Shown here piece after piece: positions 15,516 through 23,950 of a DNA stretch of 39,728 nt (position 1 is its first letter; each line of letters starts with the position of its first letter). The position numbers were made by a program, and so were the translations under genes. This stretch comes from an uncultured Alkalilimnicola sp. Lineage in GTDB: Bacteria; Pseudomonadota; Gammaproteobacteria; Nitrococcales; AK92. Under the pieces are notes generated by a model. It saw only the letters and a list, made by a program, of their open reading frames with translations. It had not been told where the DNA came from and ran no database searches. Location: assembly GCA_937951875.1 (NCBI GenBank), contig CALGAN010000070.1, positions 1 through 39,728 of the forward strand, read 5' to 3'.

Positions 15516-16508
15516 ATGACCGGTCTCATCGTCCTGGCGCCCATGGAAGGCGTCGTCGATCCGCTGATGCGCGACGTCCTGACCCGGCTGGGCGGGATCG
15601 ACCAGTGCGTCACCGAATTCATCCGGGTCACCGACACCCTGCTGCCCGATCATGTCTTCCTGCGGCTGGCGCCGGAGCTGCGCAACGGCGGCAAGACGGC
15701 GGCGGGCGTGCCGGTGGCGGTGCAGCTGCTCGGCTCGCGCCCGGACATGCTGGCGCGCAACGCCGAGCGGGCGGCGCAGCTGGGCGCGCCGGCCATCGAC
15801 CTCAACTTCGGCTGCCCCTCCAAGACCGTGAACCGCCACCGCGGCGGCGCCAGCCTGCTGGAAACGCCGGACGACATCCACGAAATCGTGAAAACGGTAC
15901 GCTCGGCGGTGCCGGCGGCGCTGCCGGTAACCGCCAAGATGCGCCTGGGCTACCGCGACACCTCGCTGGCGCTGGAGAACGCCCACGCCATCGCCGAGGC
16001 CGGGGCCGATCGTCTGACCGTGCATGCCCGCACCAAGGTCGAGGGCTACCGGCCGCCGGCGCACTGGGACTGGATCGCTCGCATCCGCGAGCAAGTCGCC
16101 ATCCCGGTGACCGCCAACGGCGAGATCTGGAGCTGGGACGACTACCGGCGCTGCCGGGAAATCAGCGGCTGCGACGACGTCATGATCGGCCGCGGCCTGA
16201 TCGCCCGCCCCGGCCTGGCGCTGGAGATCAAGCAGCGGCTCCGGCGCCAGACGCCGTGCCTCAGCGACTGGCGGCAGGCGCTGGGCACCTTGCGCACCTA
16301 TGCCGAGCGGCTGGAGCAAACCACGCCGGTGCTGGTCCAGAGCCGCACCAAGCAGTGGCTGCACATGATGAAGCGCGAACACGCCCAAGCCGCGGTCCTG
16401 TTCGAGCGCATCAAAACCTTGCACGACATTCCGCTGCTCAAGGCGGCGCTGGCGGCGGCCGAACGGGAGCTTTCGCCGGACGACGCCGATATGGTATGCG
16501 TGGCGTGA
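15516..16508 (+). CDS. dusC: tRNA-dihydrouridine(16) synthase DusC
   Basis: A 330-residue FMN- and NADPH-dependent enzyme that reduces uridine 16 in the D-loop of tRNA. The TIM-barrel carries LAPMEGVVDPLMR at the start, the catalytic cysteine in NFGCPSKTVNRHRGGASLL at about residues 95-113, KMRLGY, VHARTKVEGYRPPAHWDWI and VTANGEIWSWDDY with GRGLIARPGL. The GY.PPAHWDWI and ANGEIW forms are those of DusC rather than DusA or DusB. The helical tRNA-binding domain occupies about the last 80 residues. The ATG at 15516 matches the family start. The YbiI-like gene follows 44 bp later. Confidence 0.95.
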   Translation: MTGLIVLAPMEGVVDPLMRDVLTRLGGIDQCVTEFIRVTDTLLPDHVFLRLAPELRNGGKTAAGVPVAVQLLGSRPDMLARNAERAAQLGAPAIDLNFGCPSKTVNRHRGGASLLETPDDIHEIVKTVRSAVPAALPVTAKMRLGYRDTSLALENAHAIAEAGADRLTVHARTKVEGYRPPAHWDWIARIREQVAIPVTANGEIWSWDDYRRCREISGCDDVMIGRGLIARPGLALEIKQRLRRQTPCLSDWRQALGTLRTYAERLEQTTPVLVQSRTKQWLHMMKREHAQAAVLFERIKTLHDIPLLKAALAAAERELSPDDADMVCVA

Positions 16509-16552
16509 CGATCCATCCCGCCTGACGGGCGGCATCACCGACGGGAGGCCCC

Positions 16553-16822
16553 ATGGCCAACGGCTGGGCAGGCGACGGCGCGGTACAGGAACAAATCGAC
16601 AGCACCATCGAGGATGCGCTGCAGCGCGTGCGCAGCCGGCTGCCCCAGGGCGGCGAGAGCCGATCGCACTGCGAACACTGCGGCCAGGAGATTCCGCCGG
16701 CGCGGCGCCGGGCGCTGCCGGGCGTCCGCTCGTGCGTCGCCTGCCAGAGCGAACTCGACAAGCAGCAGACCAGCTTCACCGGCTACAACCGGCGCGGCAG
16801 CAAGGACAGCCAGCTGCGCTGA
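16553..16822 (+). CDS. DksA/TraR C4-type zinc-finger protein (YbiI-like)
   Basis: An 89-residue protein that matches E. coli YbiI closely at both ends: it begins MANGWAGDGAVQEQIDSTIEDA and ends with TGYNRRGSKDSQLR. One C4 zinc finger is formed by Cys40, Cys43, Cys61 and Cys64. DksA/TraR proteins insert a coiled coil into the RNA polymerase secondary channel; this short form has only the zinc-finger part and a short helix, and its role is not well established. The ATG at 16553 has GGGAGG 6 bases upstream. It lies between dusC and the GST gene on the same strand. Confidence 0.93.
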   Translation: MANGWAGDGAVQEQIDSTIEDALQRVRSRLPQGGESRSHCEHCGQEIPPARRRALPGVRSCVACQSELDKQQTSFTGYNRRGSKDSQLR

Positions 16823-16936
16823 GCGACCGTCCGTCAGCCGCGGCGACCGCCTCGGCTGCTTTCCTCCCCTCTTCCCGCTAGCATCGACATCTATTAGCAA
16901 TATACACATCGACAACCACAACGGATCCAGATCCCT

Positions 16937-17539
16937 ATGAAGCTGTACATCAAATCAGGCGCTTGCTCTCTCGCTCCCCACATCGCCCTGCGTGAGGCCG
17001 GTCTGTCCTTCGAGCTGGTCAAGGTCGATCTGGCTACCAAGAAGCTGGAGGACGGCAGCGACTACCTGGCCATCAACCCCAAGGGCCAGGTGCCGGCGCT
17101 GGCGCTGGATGACGGCACGGTGCTGACCGAGGCCGCGGTGCTGCTGCAGTACATCGCCGACCAGGCGCCGGAAGCCAAGCTGCTGCCGGCCGGCGGCATC
17201 GACCGCTACAAGGCCCTGGGCTGGCTGAACTTCGTCTCCACCGAGCTGCACAAGGGCTTCGGCCCGCTGTTCCGGCCGAACACGCCGGAGGAGTACAAGC
17301 CCATCGTGCGGCAGACGCTGATCGACAAGTACACCCTGCTCGACCGCGAGCTGGCCGGGCGCGAGTACCTGGCGCCGACCGGCTTCTCCGTGGCCGACGC
17401 CTACTGCTTCGTCACGCTGCTGTGGGCCAAGTTCGTCAAGCTCGACATCGGCCACCTGGCCAACGTCGCGGCCTACCAGGCCCGCATCGCCGACCGTCCG
17501 GCGGTGAAGGCGGCGCTGACCGCCGAAGGGCTGGCCTGA
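16937..17539 (+). CDS. gstA: Beta-class glutathione S-transferase
   Basis: A 200-residue cytoplasmic enzyme that conjugates or reduces electrophiles with glutathione. The N-terminal thioredoxin-like domain has SGACSLAPHIAL with Cys10, the mixed-disulfide cysteine typical of bacterial beta-class GSTs, then NPKGQVPAL with the cis-proline and TEAAVLLQYIAD for the gamma-glutamyl contact. The all-helical C-terminal domain follows from about residue 85 and includes SVADAYCFVTLLWA. Length and motifs fit E. coli GstA (201 aa). It follows the YbiI-like gene by 114 bp, long enough for its own promoter, and precedes an MFS transporter gene. Confidence 0.95.
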   Translation: MKLYIKSGACSLAPHIALREAGLSFELVKVDLATKKLEDGSDYLAINPKGQVPALALDDGTVLTEAAVLLQYIADQAPEAKLLPAGGIDRYKALGWLNFVSTELHKGFGPLFRPNTPEEYKPIVRQTLIDKYTLLDRELAGREYLAPTGFSVADAYCFVTLLWAKFVKLDIGHLANVAAYQARIADRPAVKAALTAEGLA

Positions 17540-17623
17540 CACCGGCGCGGCGGCCCGGCGCCGCGCCGGGCCGCTCCCTCCTTCTGCCTTTGCGGCGGAA
17601 CCCACGACAACTAGACTGCCTGA

Positions 17624-18808
17624 ATGCAGCGTCCACCTCTCTTTACCCGCCCCTTCGTATTCGCGGCGCTCGCCACCCTGATGCTGAGCCTGGCCGGCTT
17701 TCTGTTCGTGCACCTGCCGGGGTTCCTGCAGGAGCTCGGCGCCGGCGAGGCCGAGATCGGCCGCGTGATGTCGGCGCAGGCGCTGGGCGCGATCCTGGCG
17801 TGGCCGCTGGTGGGGCGGATCATGGACCGGCGCGGGCGGCGCGTGGTCATCCTCGGCGGCTGCGGCCTGTACGTGCTGGTGGTGGCGCTGTACCTGCCGA
17901 TCGGCTCGGTGAGTCCGTTCGTCTACCTGGTGCGCCTGCTCGACGGCGCGGCGCAGACCATGTGGTACACGGCGCTGTTCACCTTCGGCGCCGATCTGGT
18001 GCCGCCGCAGCGGCGCACCGAGGGTCTGGCGATCTTCGGCGTGTCGGCGATCATCCCGATTGGTCTGGGCGCCATGTTCGGCGACGCCATCCTGCTGCAC
18101 GCCGACTACCGGGCGCTGTTCCTGGGCGCGCTCGGCTTCGCCCTGGCCGGCTTCCTGCTGTGTCTGCCGCTGCGCGACGTGCCGCTCACCGGCGTTCCGG
18201 CCGAGCGCTCGCCCGCCGGACTGTTCGCCGCGGCGCTGCAACGCAGCCTGCTGCCGGTGTGGATCGCCGCCTTCGCTTTCTTCGTGTCGTTGCTGGCGCT
18301 GTTCAGCTTCATGAAAACCTTCGTGCTGGCCAGCGGGGTCGGCGATGTGGGGGATTTCTTCGGCATCTATGCCGCCATCGCCGTGGCCCTGCGGCTGCTG
18401 GCGGGCTGGCTGCCCGACCGGCTCGGCGTGCGGCGCATGCTGGGCATTTCCATGGGCTGCTACGCGCTCGGCTTTCTGCTGCTGATGCAGGCGCAGACGC
18501 CACTGCAGCTGCTGCTGGCCGGCATCCTGTGCGGCACCGGCCACGGCTACACTTATCCGGTGCTGTTCAGTCTGGTGGTGGAGCGCGCCGTCCCGAGTCA
18601 GCGCGGCTCAGCCATGGCCTGCTATACCGCCATCGACTGGGGCGGCCTGCTGGTAGCCGGTCCGGCGGTGGGCCTGCTGATCGAACACGCCGGCTATTCG
18701 TTCGCGTTCGCGGCCTTGGCACTGCTGCTCGGCACCGCTATCGGGCTGTTCTACGCGCTCGACCGTCCCCGCGCGCCGGCCGCGGCGAACGCGGCCGACC
18801 GGCACTAA
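17624..18808 (+). CDS. MFS transporter
   Basis: A 394-residue inner-membrane protein with about 12 hydrophobic segments. The first loop signature of the major facilitator superfamily is seen as GRIMDRRGRR (about residues 65-74) between helices 2 and 3, and a related DRLGVRRM at the same place in the second half (about 265-272). The protein has a break into two six-helix halves around residue 190-205. The substrate is not predictable. It is 84 bp downstream of the GST gene on the same strand, so export of a conjugate or toxic compound is an attractive but untested idea. Confidence 0.9.
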   Translation: MQRPPLFTRPFVFAALATLMLSLAGFLFVHLPGFLQELGAGEAEIGRVMSAQALGAILAWPLVGRIMDRRGRRVVILGGCGLYVLVVALYLPIGSVSPFVYLVRLLDGAAQTMWYTALFTFGADLVPPQRRTEGLAIFGVSAIIPIGLGAMFGDAILLHADYRALFLGALGFALAGFLLCLPLRDVPLTGVPAERSPAGLFAAALQRSLLPVWIAAFAFFVSLLALFSFMKTFVLASGVGDVGDFFGIYAAIAVALRLLAGWLPDRLGVRRMLGISMGCYALGFLLLMQAQTPLQLLLAGILCGTGHGYTYPVLFSLVVERAVPSQRGSAMACYTAIDWGGLLVAGPAVGLLIEHAGYSFAFAALALLLGTAIGLFYALDRPRAPAAANAADRH

Positions 18809-18900
18809 CGGCGCCCTGGGCCCGCTGTCACACGCTGGCAACGGTTTTGCATCAAAGTACGCGGTTCAACCTCCCACATACCAATATCGGTGGCCCCATC

Positions 18901-19572
18901 ATGCGCGCGATACATCGCTTCCTGTCGCTTCTCGCTTGCACCGCCCTGCTCGCCGGCTGCGCCTCGCAATCCATGTTGGTGCGCGGCTACGACGGTGACG
19001 CGCTACCGCCGGAGCGGATCGCCACCGTGGCGATACCGGTACAAATGGAGGTCTTCGAGGTGTCGGGGCTGCCGGTGCGCTCGCCCAACGTCGACCATGG
19101 CGTCTATCAGCTGGAGGTGCCCGCCGGCGAGCAGCAGCTGCTGCTGCAATACGTCGAACTCTGGCCCGGCGCCGCGGCGGGGTCGGAGCTGGTGCGCTCC
19201 CGGAGCATGAGCCTGGTCGCCGACTTCCGCGCCGGCGGCCGCTACCGCATCGACTATCCGGCGCCCGCCAACCGCGACGAAGCCGAACGCTTCGCCGCCG
19301 CGCCGAGCGCCGAGCTGGTGAGCGAGGACGACCAGCAGCGGGTGAGCGCCAAGGTCCGCCCCGCCAGCCAGCAAGGCCTGTTCGGCCGCGCGCCGGGCAA
19401 CTTCCGCCCCGCGCCGACCACGACCGCGCCCGCCGCTCCTCCCACCGCCCCTGCCGCGCCGGCCGCTGCCGGCGACAGCGAGGCGCTGAACCAGCTCAAG
19501 CACTGGTGGAACCGCGCCGGCGAGCAGGACCGCGCCGCCTTCCTGCAGTGGATGGTCGGCAGCAACCGCTGA
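18901..19572 (+). CDS. DUF2057 (YccT-like) lipoprotein with Pro/Ala linker
   Basis: A 223-residue lipoprotein. The signal peptide ends in LLAGC with Cys20 as lipid site. The N-terminal half fits the DUF2057 pattern: a beta-rich domain with VYQLEVPAGEQQLLLQY and, later, EAERFAAAPSAELV. The C-terminal end, LKHWWNRAGEQDRAAFLQWM, is very close to the end of E. coli YccT (LKYWFKLADP...FLQWA). Between them (about residues 165-190) is a proline/alanine-rich linker not present in the short enteric protein. The family function is poorly known; YccT has been tied to curli control. The lipoprotein signal contrasts with YccT, which has a cleavable Sec signal. It follows the MFS gene by 92 bp. Confidence 0.85.
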   Translation: MRAIHRFLSLLACTALLAGCASQSMLVRGYDGDALPPERIATVAIPVQMEVFEVSGLPVRSPNVDHGVYQLEVPAGEQQLLLQYVELWPGAAAGSELVRSRSMSLVADFRAGGRYRIDYPAPANRDEAERFAAAPSAELVSEDDQQRVSAKVRPASQQGLFGRAPGNFRPAPTTTAPAAPPTAPAAPAAAGDSEALNQLKHWWNRAGEQDRAAFLQWMVGSNR

Positions 19573-20016
19573 AGCCTATGTCTGCGTTCCCGGCTGCCCG
19601 CGGGCTAGCGGATGCACACATCTACCGGGCGTGATCGGTTAGCGGCGGACGCCGGACCGATGTGCCGCCGCCGAACCTAGGCGGGGCGATCACCCCCTAC
19701 GTTCCCTCCCTCCTCGCGGGGGAGAGCGTAGCGAGGGAGCCGCCAGGGAGAGGGAACCAATCAACCGCAAAGCGCAACGACAGCCCTGGTTCCGCAGGGT
19801 GTGCGGGCCTGGTGGACAACGCGGGCCCCTACACTTGCGGCTCTGGATGCCCCTCGCTTTCGCGAGGACAGGCCCCCGCCTTCGCGGCGGCAGGCTCTGC
19901 GCGGGCATGACGCCCGACAGCCCTGCCAGAGGTGTATGCATGCGATGGCACCTCCGTGGGAGAGGAGGTAAACGAACCAGCAAGCCACCCTCTGGCGCGG
20001 CAGCGACAGGCGTCGC
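19573..20016. other. 444-bp intergenic region
   Basis: No convincing gene is seen here; reading frames that stay open have repeat-like, arginine-rich translations. The first 110 bp are ordinary, and from about 19692 to 19922 the region holds one copy of the composite intergenic repeat described separately. The last 90 bp lead to the stop of the holin-like gene. Confidence 0.6.
19692..19922 (-). repeat. Composite intergenic repeat, copy A
   Basis: Read on the minus strand, it starts with GGCTGTCGGGCGTCATGCCCGCG, passes through a hairpin-forming CCGCGAAGGCGGGGG and a GCGAAAGC segment with GCATCCAGAGCC, and ends about 200 bp later with CTCCCTGGCGGCTCC and CTCTCCCCCGCGAGGAGGG. The same blocks in the same order and similar spacing appear on the plus strand at 25075-25289. 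The first blocks resemble the widespread 'cgtcatgcccgcgaaagcggg...atccag' intergenic repeats of GC-rich proteobacteria. The middle parts of the two copies are much less alike. Confidence 0.65.
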
Positions 20017-20376
20017 TCAGGACAGCAGCGACCGCACCAGCCACTCGCCGACGGTGCCGATCGCCGACATCATCAGCGCCCCACCCAGCGCCCAGCCGAA
20101 GCTGTCGATGGTGAGGTGGTCGGTGAGCGCGTCGGTCACCTTGAGCAGGATGGCGTCGATGATCCAGCGGGTGATGAACGCCAGCAGCCAGGCCAGACCC
20201 AGGGTCAACACGCTGAATACCACGAACAGCAGCCAGCCGAGCAGGTAATTGAGCACGCCGAAGATGGCGGCCACCAATACCGCGCTGCCGAAGCTCTTGA
20301 CGTGAAACCCCGGCAGGATCTCCGCCGTGAGCCACACGGCGAACGCCAGTATCAGCCAGGACAGTATCAGGCTCAT
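20017..20376 (-). CDS. Phage holin family 4 / YvlD-like membrane protein
   Basis: A 119-residue inner-membrane protein with four hydrophobic segments (about residues 2-20, 30-48, 50-70 and 92-112). The pattern LILSWLILAFAVWLTAEILPGFHVKSF at its start and the LLGWLLFVVFSVLTLGL segment match the chromosomal phage-holin-4-2/YvlD group, which is not a true phage lysis gene and has no known function. The ATG at 20376 is chosen over a GTG one codon upstream because AAGGAG then sits 8 bases before the start. It is on its own, with an unrelated terminator downstream of the next minus-strand gene separating it. Confidence 0.85.
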   Translation of the reverse strand: MSLILSWLILAFAVWLTAEILPGFHVKSFGSAVLVAAIFGVLNYLLGWLLFVVFSVLTLGLAWLLAFITRWIIDAILLKVTDALTDHLTIDSFGWALGGALMMSAIGTVGEWLVRSLLS

Positions 20377-20465
20377 CACGCGCTCTCCTTATCCATCCGA
20401 CCGCGAATCTCACAGGCTAACCGCAACGGCCCGCCCGTGACGAGATGGTGGCCGACCGGCGCGAA

Positions 20466-20498
20466 TAAAAAGCCGCTCGCCCCGAAGGACGAGCGGCT
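20466..20498 (-). terminator. Intrinsic terminator of the carboxylesterase gene
   Basis: On the minus strand a perfect 9-bp stem (AGCCGCTCG / CGAGCGGCT, positions 20490-20498 with 20471-20479, 10-base loop) is followed at once by TTTTT and then ATTCGC. It lies about 32 bp after the stop of the minus-strand esterase gene and is the most canonical intrinsic terminator in the window. Confidence 0.85.
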
Positions 20499-20530
20499 CG
20501 ATCACGGACCACCGAGACGGCGCGGTCGTT

Positions 20531-22360
20531 TTACGGCGCTTCGGGCGCCGGCCACGGCGACTGGCCGAACAGCGCCCACAGCGTGCCGGTCTGGGTCGTA
20601 TTCAGCCCCAGGCTGGTCAGCTCGCTGAGGAAAGCGGTGCGGACCTCGGCCACCGTCAGATCCGGCCCGGACATATCGACCAGCGCCTGGTTCATGTCGG
20701 CGTTGAAGCTAATGGCCTTGTCGCCGGTGGCGGCGGCATCCCAGGCTTTCCACGTCGGCAGCCCCTCGCCGTTGGGATTCCCGCTGCGCAGGAAGTTGGC
20801 CAGGTAGTCCATCATGATGTGCTGCAGCGCCACGCGGCCGCCTTCGTTCTCCGGCGTGAACGGCAGCCCGAACAGGCCCTGATTGGCGCCGTGGAAGAAC
20901 TGGATCTCGCCGGAGTGGCCGGCGCCGTAGATGAAGTCGAACGGCTGCGGGCCGGAACCCACCCCGCCCCAGCGGAAGTAGTAGCCATAGACGTCGTCCC
21001 GGCTCTTGGCCAGCTCCTGCGCCAGCTCGGCGGCGTACTTGGCGTACCAGGCGCGACCGCCCAGATAGCCGACCGTGTCGTAGATCTGGCGATCGGCGCC
21101 GGGCAGCACCTCGTCCACCGTCAGGTCGCTCTCGCCGTGGGCGATGCCGATCAGGTGGTTCCAGGAGTACGGGCTGCTGGGGATGCCGAGCGGCTTGACG
21201 GCGGCACCGTACAGCGGCATGAACGCCTTCTGCTCGTGCTCGTTGGCGCCGATGATCAGCGGCACGTTCTTGACCTTGCCGGCGCGGATGGCGGTCATCC
21301 AGTCGCTGTCGGGCAGCACGTAGCCGTCCTGATAGGCGCCGTAGGACGGCAGGGTGCGCGCCGGCGTGACGCTCACGTAGCCAGCGTAGAAGGCCGCCGC
21401 CGGGATGCTGCGCAGATACTCGCCCAGCGTGCCGTCATTCTCCTTCTCCTGGCGGATGAGCGTGGCCTCCTCCACCGTCGCCAGTCCCTCGTGGAACTGA
21501 ATGGCGTAATCGATGCCGGTATTGGCGCGGCTGACATCGTCCATCGGCACCGTCGCCATCGCCGCGCTCTGCGCGACCCCCTTGTGGAACAGGCCCTCGC
21601 TGAGCGGCGACAGCAGCAGGTTGACCACGTTGTGGCCACCCGCCGACTCGCCGGCGACGGTGATGTTGTCCGGGTCGCCGCCGAACGCCGCGATGTTCTC
21701 CTTCACCCAGCGCAGCGCCTGGATGTGGTCCAGCGTGCCGAAATTGCCCGAGGCCGAGGCGGGATCTTCCTCGCGCTTGGCCAGCACCGCCGGGTGATTG
21801 AGCCAACCGAGCTGGCCCAGCCGGTACTGCACGAACACCGTCACCGCATTGGCGCGATGCGCCAGCATCGTGCCGTTGTACTGCTTGGCGCTGCCGAAGT
21901 TGTTGGAACCGCCGTGGATCCAGACGTACACCGGCAGTTTCTCGTTGCGGTAGTTCTCGCGCGCCGGCCGATAGATGTCGACATAGAGGCAGTCTTCGCT
22001 GCCGACGATCACGCCGGAACGCTGCCAGCGGGTGTCGGTCTGGGCCTGCACGCACTCCGAGGCCGGCTCGACCGCCTCGCGCACGCCGGACCACGCCTCC
22101 GGCGCCTGCGGCGCCCGCCAGCGCAGCTCGCCGACCGGCGGCTTGGCGTACGGCACGCCCTTCCAGACCAGGGTGGACGTGCTTTCGTCCAGCAGGCCGC
22201 GCAGCGTGCCTTGCGCCACCGAGACCTCGGTCAGCGGCGTCTGCGCGCGATCGTCCTTCTTGTTGTCGCTGTCATTACAGCCGGCCAGCAGCAGGCTGCC
22301 GAGCAGCACGCCGCCAGCGGCGAGCCGCCAGGAGCTCCTCCGAAGGAATCCCAATTGCAT
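20531..22360 (-). CDS. Carboxylesterase/lipase family lipoprotein (copy 1)
   Basis: A 609-residue type B carboxylesterase (alpha/beta hydrolase). The signal peptide has the lipobox LLAGC with Cys28, so it is an outer- or inner-membrane lipoprotein facing the periplasm or surface. The catalytic Ser239 lies in GESAGGHN, the oxyanion-hole segment is YVWIHGGSNN at about 145-154, SEDCLYVDIY marks the family's N-terminal signature and GAGHSGEIQFF contains the catalytic His. The acid residue of the triad is not assigned with certainty. The ATG at 22360 has GAGGAG 6 bases upstream; an ATG two codons earlier would be too close to that site. The AraC-type gene at 22616 lies upstream on the same strand. 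A related lipoprotein esterase is at 31111. Substrate is unknown: ester, lipid or xenobiotic. Confidence 0.9.
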   Translation of the reverse strand: MQLGFLRRSSWRLAAGGVLLGSLLLAGCNDSDNKKDDRAQTPLTEVSVAQGTLRGLLDESTSTLVWKGVPYAKPPVGELRWRAPQAPEAWSGVREAVEPASECVQAQTDTRWQRSGVIVGSEDCLYVDIYRPARENYRNEKLPVYVWIHGGSNNFGSAKQYNGTMLAHRANAVTVFVQYRLGQLGWLNHPAVLAKREEDPASASGNFGTLDHIQALRWVKENIAAFGGDPDNITVAGESAGGHNVVNLLLSPLSEGLFHKGVAQSAAMATVPMDDVSRANTGIDYAIQFHEGLATVEEATLIRQEKENDGTLGEYLRSIPAAAFYAGYVSVTPARTLPSYGAYQDGYVLPDSDWMTAIRAGKVKNVPLIIGANEHEQKAFMPLYGAAVKPLGIPSSPYSWNHLIGIAHGESDLTVDEVLPGADRQIYDTVGYLGGRAWYAKYAAELAQELAKSRDDVYGYYFRWGGVGSGPQPFDFIYGAGHSGEIQFFHGANQGLFGLPFTPENEGGRVALQHIMMDYLANFLRSGNPNGEGLPTWKAWDAAATGDKAISFNADMNQALVDMSGPDLTVAEVRTAFLSELTSLGLNTTQTGTLWALFGQSPWPAPEAP

Positions 22361-22615
22361 TGCCATCTCCTCGCTGTCGTTATTCGTGTTCTCGATGCGC
22401 AACGGCAGATATGGGGCCGAAACGCTCGGCCGTACCGCCGCTGGGACACCGAGCCGCGTGCGTTTCTCAGGTCGGACGCGGCCGACGCTCCGTCTCAAAC
22501 GGAAGCAATAACGATGCTAGATGGGTGCCGGCGAGCTAGCCATGACAGCACTTGCATGAATCGCCGGCGAATGGCGGGTCGTGTCATAGGAGGCTCAAAC
22601 CGCTCATGAGCCCCG

Positions 22616-23701
22616 TCACGCGCGCCCCGAGCGCGCCACGCTCAGCGGCTGGCCCAGAGCGCTCTTGATGGCGCGGCGCATGCTCGAAGCACAGGAAAAG
22701 CCGGTCAGCTCGGCGATCTCCTCCACTGTCAGCCGCGACAGGCGCAGCTGATGCAGGGTGAACTCGATCTTCACCTGATGCACGATCTTGCGGAACGTGG
22801 TGCCCTCCATGGCCAAACGGCGGGCGAAGGCGCGCGGCGTCATGCGGAACGCGTGGGCGGCCTCCTCCACCGACGCCGGGCTGAGCCGCGTGCGCACGGT
22901 CCCCACCAGCGGCAGCTGGCGGCTGAAGTGGTTGCCGACGAACACCCGCACCTGATCGGCGAACGACTGCTGCAGCCCGGCCTGACGCAGCTCGGCCTCG
23001 CACTGCGCCAGCAGCCGCTCGAACTGGGGACGGCGGAACTGCCGGAACGGCTCGTTGCGGAAGCTCTTGTGCGCCGACACCAGGTCGGCCTCGGCGTTGA
23101 ACGTCAGGCTGGTGCACGGCAGCCGTTCGAACAGCTCGACGTATGGCGGCTCGGGGCAGGCCAGGCGCACGTGCACCGACGGGTCCGGCACCGACTTGTT
23201 GCCGCAAGCGTCCCAGAACCGCAGGGTGGTCGCCAGCCGGAACTCCAGTTCGAAGCGCCGCAGCTCCTCGTCGGCGTCGCGGCACAGAAAGCAGCGGATC
23301 GGGTAAACGTAGGTGTCGTCCCGGTCGACGAATCCCAGCGGCCTGCCCGGCTCCTCGACGTACAGCGGCTGGGCGATCATCCGGTAGCGCAGGAACGCCT
23401 CGGCCGCCTCGCGCAGGCTGGGACTGCAATGCACCACATAGCCCACCGTGCCGTGATAGCCCCACTCCCAGTGCATGCCGATCAGCAGCCCCAGGCCGGG
23501 TGTCTGGCACAAGGCCACGCCGTTGCGGATCAACCGGCCCTGCTGCGCATAGGAAATGCGACCGTTGCCGCTGTCGAGCATCCGCCGGTCGATGCCGGTA
23601 CCGCGCAACAGCGCGTCCAGCGGCGCACCGAAGCGGGTGAACCCTTCGATGAAGCCCATCGGATACAGATGCACAGGTATGACCTTGGCGTTGGGATCCA
23701 T
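22616..23701 (-). CDS. AraC-family transcriptional regulator (copy 2)
   Basis: A 361-residue regulator with the same domain plan as the protein at 8927: an arabinose-binding-like domain (about residues 15-215) with GYHGTVGYVVHCSPSL and SVPDPSVHVRLACPE, then a C-terminal AraC DNA-binding domain (about 255-355) with VEEIAELTGFSCASSMRRAIKSALGQ as its second helix-turn-helix. The start, MDPNAKVIPVHLYPMGFIEGF, parallels MDANARVIPLSLHPLGFIEAF of copy 1, fixing the ATG at 23701, which has GGGAGGAGC 6-8 bases upstream. An insertion of about 15 residues before the DNA-binding domain (GTVRTRLSPASVEE) distinguishes it. The downstream esterase gene on the same strand is a candidate target. The ligand is unknown. 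Confidence 0.9.
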   Translation of the reverse strand: MDPNAKVIPVHLYPMGFIEGFTRFGAPLDALLRGTGIDRRMLDSGNGRISYAQQGRLIRNGVALCQTPGLGLLIGMHWEWGYHGTVGYVVHCSPSLREAAEAFLRYRMIAQPLYVEEPGRPLGFVDRDDTYVYPIRCFLCRDADEELRRFELEFRLATTLRFWDACGNKSVPDPSVHVRLACPEPPYVELFERLPCTSLTFNAEADLVSAHKSFRNEPFRQFRRPQFERLLAQCEAELRQAGLQQSFADQVRVFVGNHFSRQLPLVGTVRTRLSPASVEEAAHAFRMTPRAFARRLAMEGTTFRKIVHQVKIEFTLHQLRLSRLTVEEIAELTGFSCASSMRRAIKSALGQPLSVARSGRA

Positions 23702-23950
23702 GCCATGCTCCTCCCGGCCTCGTGCACGGCCGTCGGGGTTGGCGAGCGGCCCTCATCCTTCGCGCTCGCCAATCCCCGGCGCCTGCCGCGGACGCCGAAT
23801 CGTTCTTGTGGTATTCGCCGTGCGCCATGCGACGGCGCTCCCGTTTAACACGACTCTGGAACCGCCGCCAGCGGTCGGTGACCGATGGCCTTCCGTTCCC
23901 CCGAGCGACGACTTATGGTTGCGCCCCGGACTCCACGCTACGGGCACGCC

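Noticed and set aside
19692..19922. Possible CRISPR or tandem array
   Set aside because: The repeats are not regularly spaced and there are no identical direct repeats of constant length with unique spacers; blocks match an intergenic composite repeat.
20017..20376. True phage holin
   Set aside because: The family-4-2/YvlD-type sequence is widespread on chromosomes without lysis genes, and no endolysin is next to it.
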